DNA of 59,776 bases from JBEKHT01 sp049511715 (lineage in GTDB: Bacteria; Chloroflexota; Anaerolineae; Anaerolineales; RBG-16-64-43), in contig JBEKXU010000018.1 of assembly GCA_049511715.1 (NCBI GenBank), positions 1-59,776 on the forward strand. Reading direction: 5' to 3'. Made by a program: the position numbers and the translations under genes. Positions 57,758-59,776 of this stretch are shown piece by piece (position 1 is the first letter of the stretch; the number at the start of each line of letters is the position of its first letter). The notes under the pieces were generated by a model, which was not told the DNA's origin, did no database searches, and worked only from the letters and a program-made list of their open reading frames with translations.

Positions 57758-59452
57758 TTACTGGGATGCCGCCTTTTCCTTGTGCTCCCGGACCAGTTCG
57801 CGTCGCAGGACTTTGCCAACCGTCGTCTTGGGAAGAGGATCGCTGCGAATCTCAATCTGCCTGGGAATCTTGAATTTCGCCAGCTTGTCCTGGCACCAGG
57901 TTCTTAGCTCTTCCACCGTGGCTGTCTGGCCCGGTTTCAGGACCACCCAGGCCTTCACGCTCTCCCCTTGATAAGCGTCCGGGACTCCTGCCGCTGCAGC
58001 TTCCATGACCTTGGGATGGGCCGTGAGCACTTCCTCCACTTCCCGCGGCCAGACTTGGTAACCGCTGACCTTGATCACTTCCTTCTTGCGGTCAACGATG
58101 TAGAAGTACCCGTCTTCGTCCATACGGGCAATGTCCCCGGTGTACAGCCAGCCGTTTCGGAGCACGTTGGCGGTCTCCGTCGGCATGTTGTGGTAGCCTT
58201 TCATGACCATAGGGCCTTTAACCACCAGTTCGCCGATTTCCCCCACTCCCAGGACGGTTTCGCCATCGTCCAGGCTAATGATGCGCGCATCCACTCCGGG
58301 AAGAGGCATCCCGATGGAGCCGGTCTTGTTGACCCCGTTGATCGGATTGCAGTGGGTGGCCGTCGGTGCCTCGGAGAGTCCGTACCCCTCGCACAATTTT
58401 CCGCCGCTGAGCCGCTCAAATGTCTCCTTGGTCTCCCTCATCAGAGGAGCCGAGCCGGAAATGCAGGCGGCGATCGAACTCAGGTCGTATTTGCCAGCTT
58501 TGACAGCAGGGTAGTTGTTGATGGCGTTGTACAGGGTAGGCACACCCGGGAAATGCGTCGGGTGGTATTTACGGATGGAACTGAGCAGATCCTCCAGGTC
58601 CCGCGGGTCGGCGATCATCACCATGGGGGCTGCCCCCGCAATCGCATAACACATCCCCGTAACCATTCCAAACACATGAAACAGAGGAAGCGCCATTAAC
58701 ATGACTTCTTTTGCAGGGCGGCTCTGGGGGGGCAGCCAGTCGCGACTGGCGATCGTGTCCGAAACCAAACTGCGAGATGGTGAGGCGGCGGCCTTGGAGA
58801 CGCCCGTGGTGCCTCCACTGTACTGGAAAATGGCAATATCGTCGGGGCTGATATCCAGCTTTGGGCGCTGGGAGGGCTGGTATTTTGCCAGCAGGTCCTT
58901 GAGCCAGTAGTCCCCCTCAGCCAGCTGGACGCGGTGCCCCTCCTGCTTCTCCTTGGCCACCGTAAAGAGGACGCGCAGGACGGGGGGCAGGGCCTCCTTG
59001 ATGTTCGTGACGATCAGCTTCTTGAGAGGAGTGCGCGGCTGGACCGCCTTGATCTTGGTGTAGAAGTTGCTCGTCAACAGCATGACCTCGGCGCCCGCGT
59101 CTTTCATCTGGTGCTCGATCTCAGGAGGGGTGTAGAGGGGATTGGTGGCCACGACCACTCCCCCGGCCTTGAGGATGCCAAAGAAGGCCAACACAAACTG
59201 GGGGATGTTGGGCATGAAGATCGCGACCGGTTGCCCCTTTTTCACGCCGAGATCCGCGAGCGCGGCCGCCAATCGGTCGGTGAGTTGGTCCATCTCCTCG
59301 TAGGAGATACGGGCACCCCGGAAGATGGTGCAGGCGACCTTCGGGTGGTCGTGCGCGGCCTGCTCCAACAGCCCGAACAAAGGCACCTCGGGATAGTGCA
59401 GTTCCTGGGGAACCCCAGGGTCATAGTGCTTGAGCCAGGGTCTTTGCTCCAT
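57758..59452 (-). CDS. fadD: Long-chain fatty acid--CoA ligase (AMP-forming)
   Basis: 564 residues. Activates fatty acids to acyl-CoA through an acyl-adenylate. ANL-family motifs are complete: IFQYSGGTTGVSKAA near residue 185 (Ser-Lys variant of the usual Pro-Lys), LCEGYGLSEAP, YTGDIARMDEDGY, DRKKEVIKVSGYQVWP and the C-terminal lysine in LPKTTVGKVLRREL. The ATG at 59452 has AGGAG upstream; the frame is open further without a site. It is the only fatty-acid gene here. A strong promoter with a palindrome lies about 95 bases upstream. Confidence 0.93.
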   Translation of the reverse strand: MEQRPWLKHYDPGVPQELHYPEVPLFGLLEQAAHDHPKVACTIFRGARISYEEMDQLTDRLAAALADLGVKKGQPVAIFMPNIPQFVLAFFGILKAGGVVVATNPLYTPPEIEHQMKDAGAEVMLLTSNFYTKIKAVQPRTPLKKLIVTNIKEALPPVLRVLFTVAKEKQEGHRVQLAEGDYWLKDLLAKYQPSQRPKLDISPDDIAIFQYSGGTTGVSKAAASPSRSLVSDTIASRDWLPPQSRPAKEVMLMALPLFHVFGMVTGMCYAIAGAAPMVMIADPRDLEDLLSSIRKYHPTHFPGVPTLYNAINNYPAVKAGKYDLSSIAACISGSAPLMRETKETFERLSGGKLCEGYGLSEAPTATHCNPINGVNKTGSIGMPLPGVDARIISLDDGETVLGVGEIGELVVKGPMVMKGYHNMPTETANVLRNGWLYTGDIARMDEDGYFYIVDRKKEVIKVSGYQVWPREVEEVLTAHPKVMEAAAAGVPDAYQGESVKAWVVLKPGQTATVEELRTWCQDKLAKFKIPRQIEIRSDPLPKTTVGKVLRRELVREHKEKAASQ

Positions 59453-59544
59453 GACCTTCACTCCTCTCCACGCCGGTTGATTTGAGCTCCCGCGGCCGGC
59501 CCAACTCCCGCCGGCCCGGAAGAAACGAGGCCGATCTCCCTTGG

Positions 59545-59581
59545 ATGATCCCAGTATAGGATCATGATTCGAGCGAGTCAA
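59545..59581 (-). promoter_or_regulatory. Promoter and operator-like palindrome of the acyl-CoA ligase gene
   Basis: On the minus strand TTGACT (59576-59581) and TATACT (59553-59558) are 17 bases apart. A perfect 7-base inverted repeat, ATGATCC (59545-59551) and GGATCAT (59559-59565), surrounds the -10 with a 7-base spacer. A repressor of fatty-acid use (TetR- or GntR-type) is a reasonable guess; none is encoded nearby. Confidence 0.65.
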
Positions 59582-59657
59582 ATGAATCGAGGGCGCCTGA
59601 AACCGCGAGGCCAATCGGAAGCGGGGAAACGCGGGCGGCAATCCCAGGCCCGGCCCG

Positions 59658-59776
59658 TGTCAAGTCAAAAGATAATGTTACCGAGGGCGCATGGTTCTAT
59701 CAAAAGATAATGTTACCGGGGCAGGCACTCCTTTCTGCGGCTTAGTAGGCTGGAACAGGGTGCGGTAGACGTCCTG
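59658..59776 (-). mobile_element. Right terminus of a second, related insertion sequence, truncated by the window edge
   Basis: Starts with TGTCAAGTCAAAAG and has two copies of GATAATGTTACC, at 59671-59682 and about 59708-59719. It mirrors the element at 1-120 but differs in many bases, so the two are related elements and not identical copies. Chromosomal sequence ends at 59657. Confidence 0.75.
59678..59776 (-). CDS. C-terminal 32 codons of an integrase-core transposase (partial)
   Basis: The minus-strand frame from the window edge ends in QDVYRTLFQPTKPQ...VTLSFDRTMRPR and TAA at 59678-59680. It has the same number of codons as the partial gene at the left edge and about two-thirds of the residues agree, which supports both. 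Confidence 0.65.
   Translation of the reverse strand, partial: QDVYRTLFQPTKPQKGVPAPVTLSFDRTMRPR

Overview
The window is about 60 kb of visibly GC-rich DNA, and I count roughly 38 intact protein genes, most packed into short co-directional operons. It reads as a chromosomal contig of an anaerobic, glycogen-storing bacterium. Chloroflexota (Anaerolineae-like) is my best guess. The reasons are a DUF6754-like membrane protein beside a GlmL/MutL-type ATPase, Thr/Pro-rich extracellular linkers, a GH57-type branching enzyme in a glg operon, one-piece pyruvate:ferredoxin oxidoreductase, an F420-type (LLM) oxidoreductase and frequent GTG/TTG starts. This is inference; there is no rRNA or other phylogenetic marker to confirm it.

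Layout. Both window ends (1-120 and 59658-59776) are termini of two related but non-identical insertion sequences in opposite orientation, each with the last 32 codons of a transposase. Next to the left end: sppA (+), then on the minus strand ltaE-type threonine aldolase, rluD, lspA and ileS, the last controlled by a T-box riboswitch with an AUC specifier. From 8.2 to 16.4 kb a long minus-strand operon encodes a 73-residue protein, four predicted membrane proteins (one a zinc-ribbon protein with seven WL-type repeats), a GlmL-like ASKHA ATPase, a barrel/KOW-like protein and an LPXTG-like surface protein. No GlmL-dependent mutase is visible, so the job of this operon is unknown. It is the best candidate here for an undescribed system.

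16.9-31 kb: pyruvate:ferredoxin oxidoreductase; a DUF389-SH3 fusion and an HAD phosphatase; two small membrane or stress-type proteins; a plus-strand run of phosphohexomutase, TatD, long-chain polyprenyl synthase, and a complete partner-switching set (STAS antagonist, RsbW-like kinase, four-GAF PP2C phosphatase). 31-37 kb: the minus-strand glycogen operon glgB(GH57)-glgA-glgC-malQ. 37-45 kb: a zinc-ribbon membrane protein, an F420-type oxidoreductase, a GH57+GH13 alpha-glucan operon and lipM.

45-51.5 kb is the one accessory-looking stretch: a PD-(D/E)XK-type nuclease, about 1.9 kb without intact genes apart from a small-gene cassette whose frames carry in-frame TGA codons, a 784-residue protein that looks like a DNA methyltransferase that has lost its catalytic motif, and 1 kb of apparently empty DNA. 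51.5-59.5 kb returns to housekeeping: an oligopeptide-binding protein, secG, a lipid kinase, a variant Ser/Thr kinase, ftsH and an acyl-CoA ligase with a well-formed promoter and operator-like palindrome.

Recurring regulatory features are -10 boxes of the form GGTATAAT, three genes whose -10 lies only 6-9 bases before the start codon (leaderless or near-leaderless transcripts), and several inverted repeats next to or around promoters.
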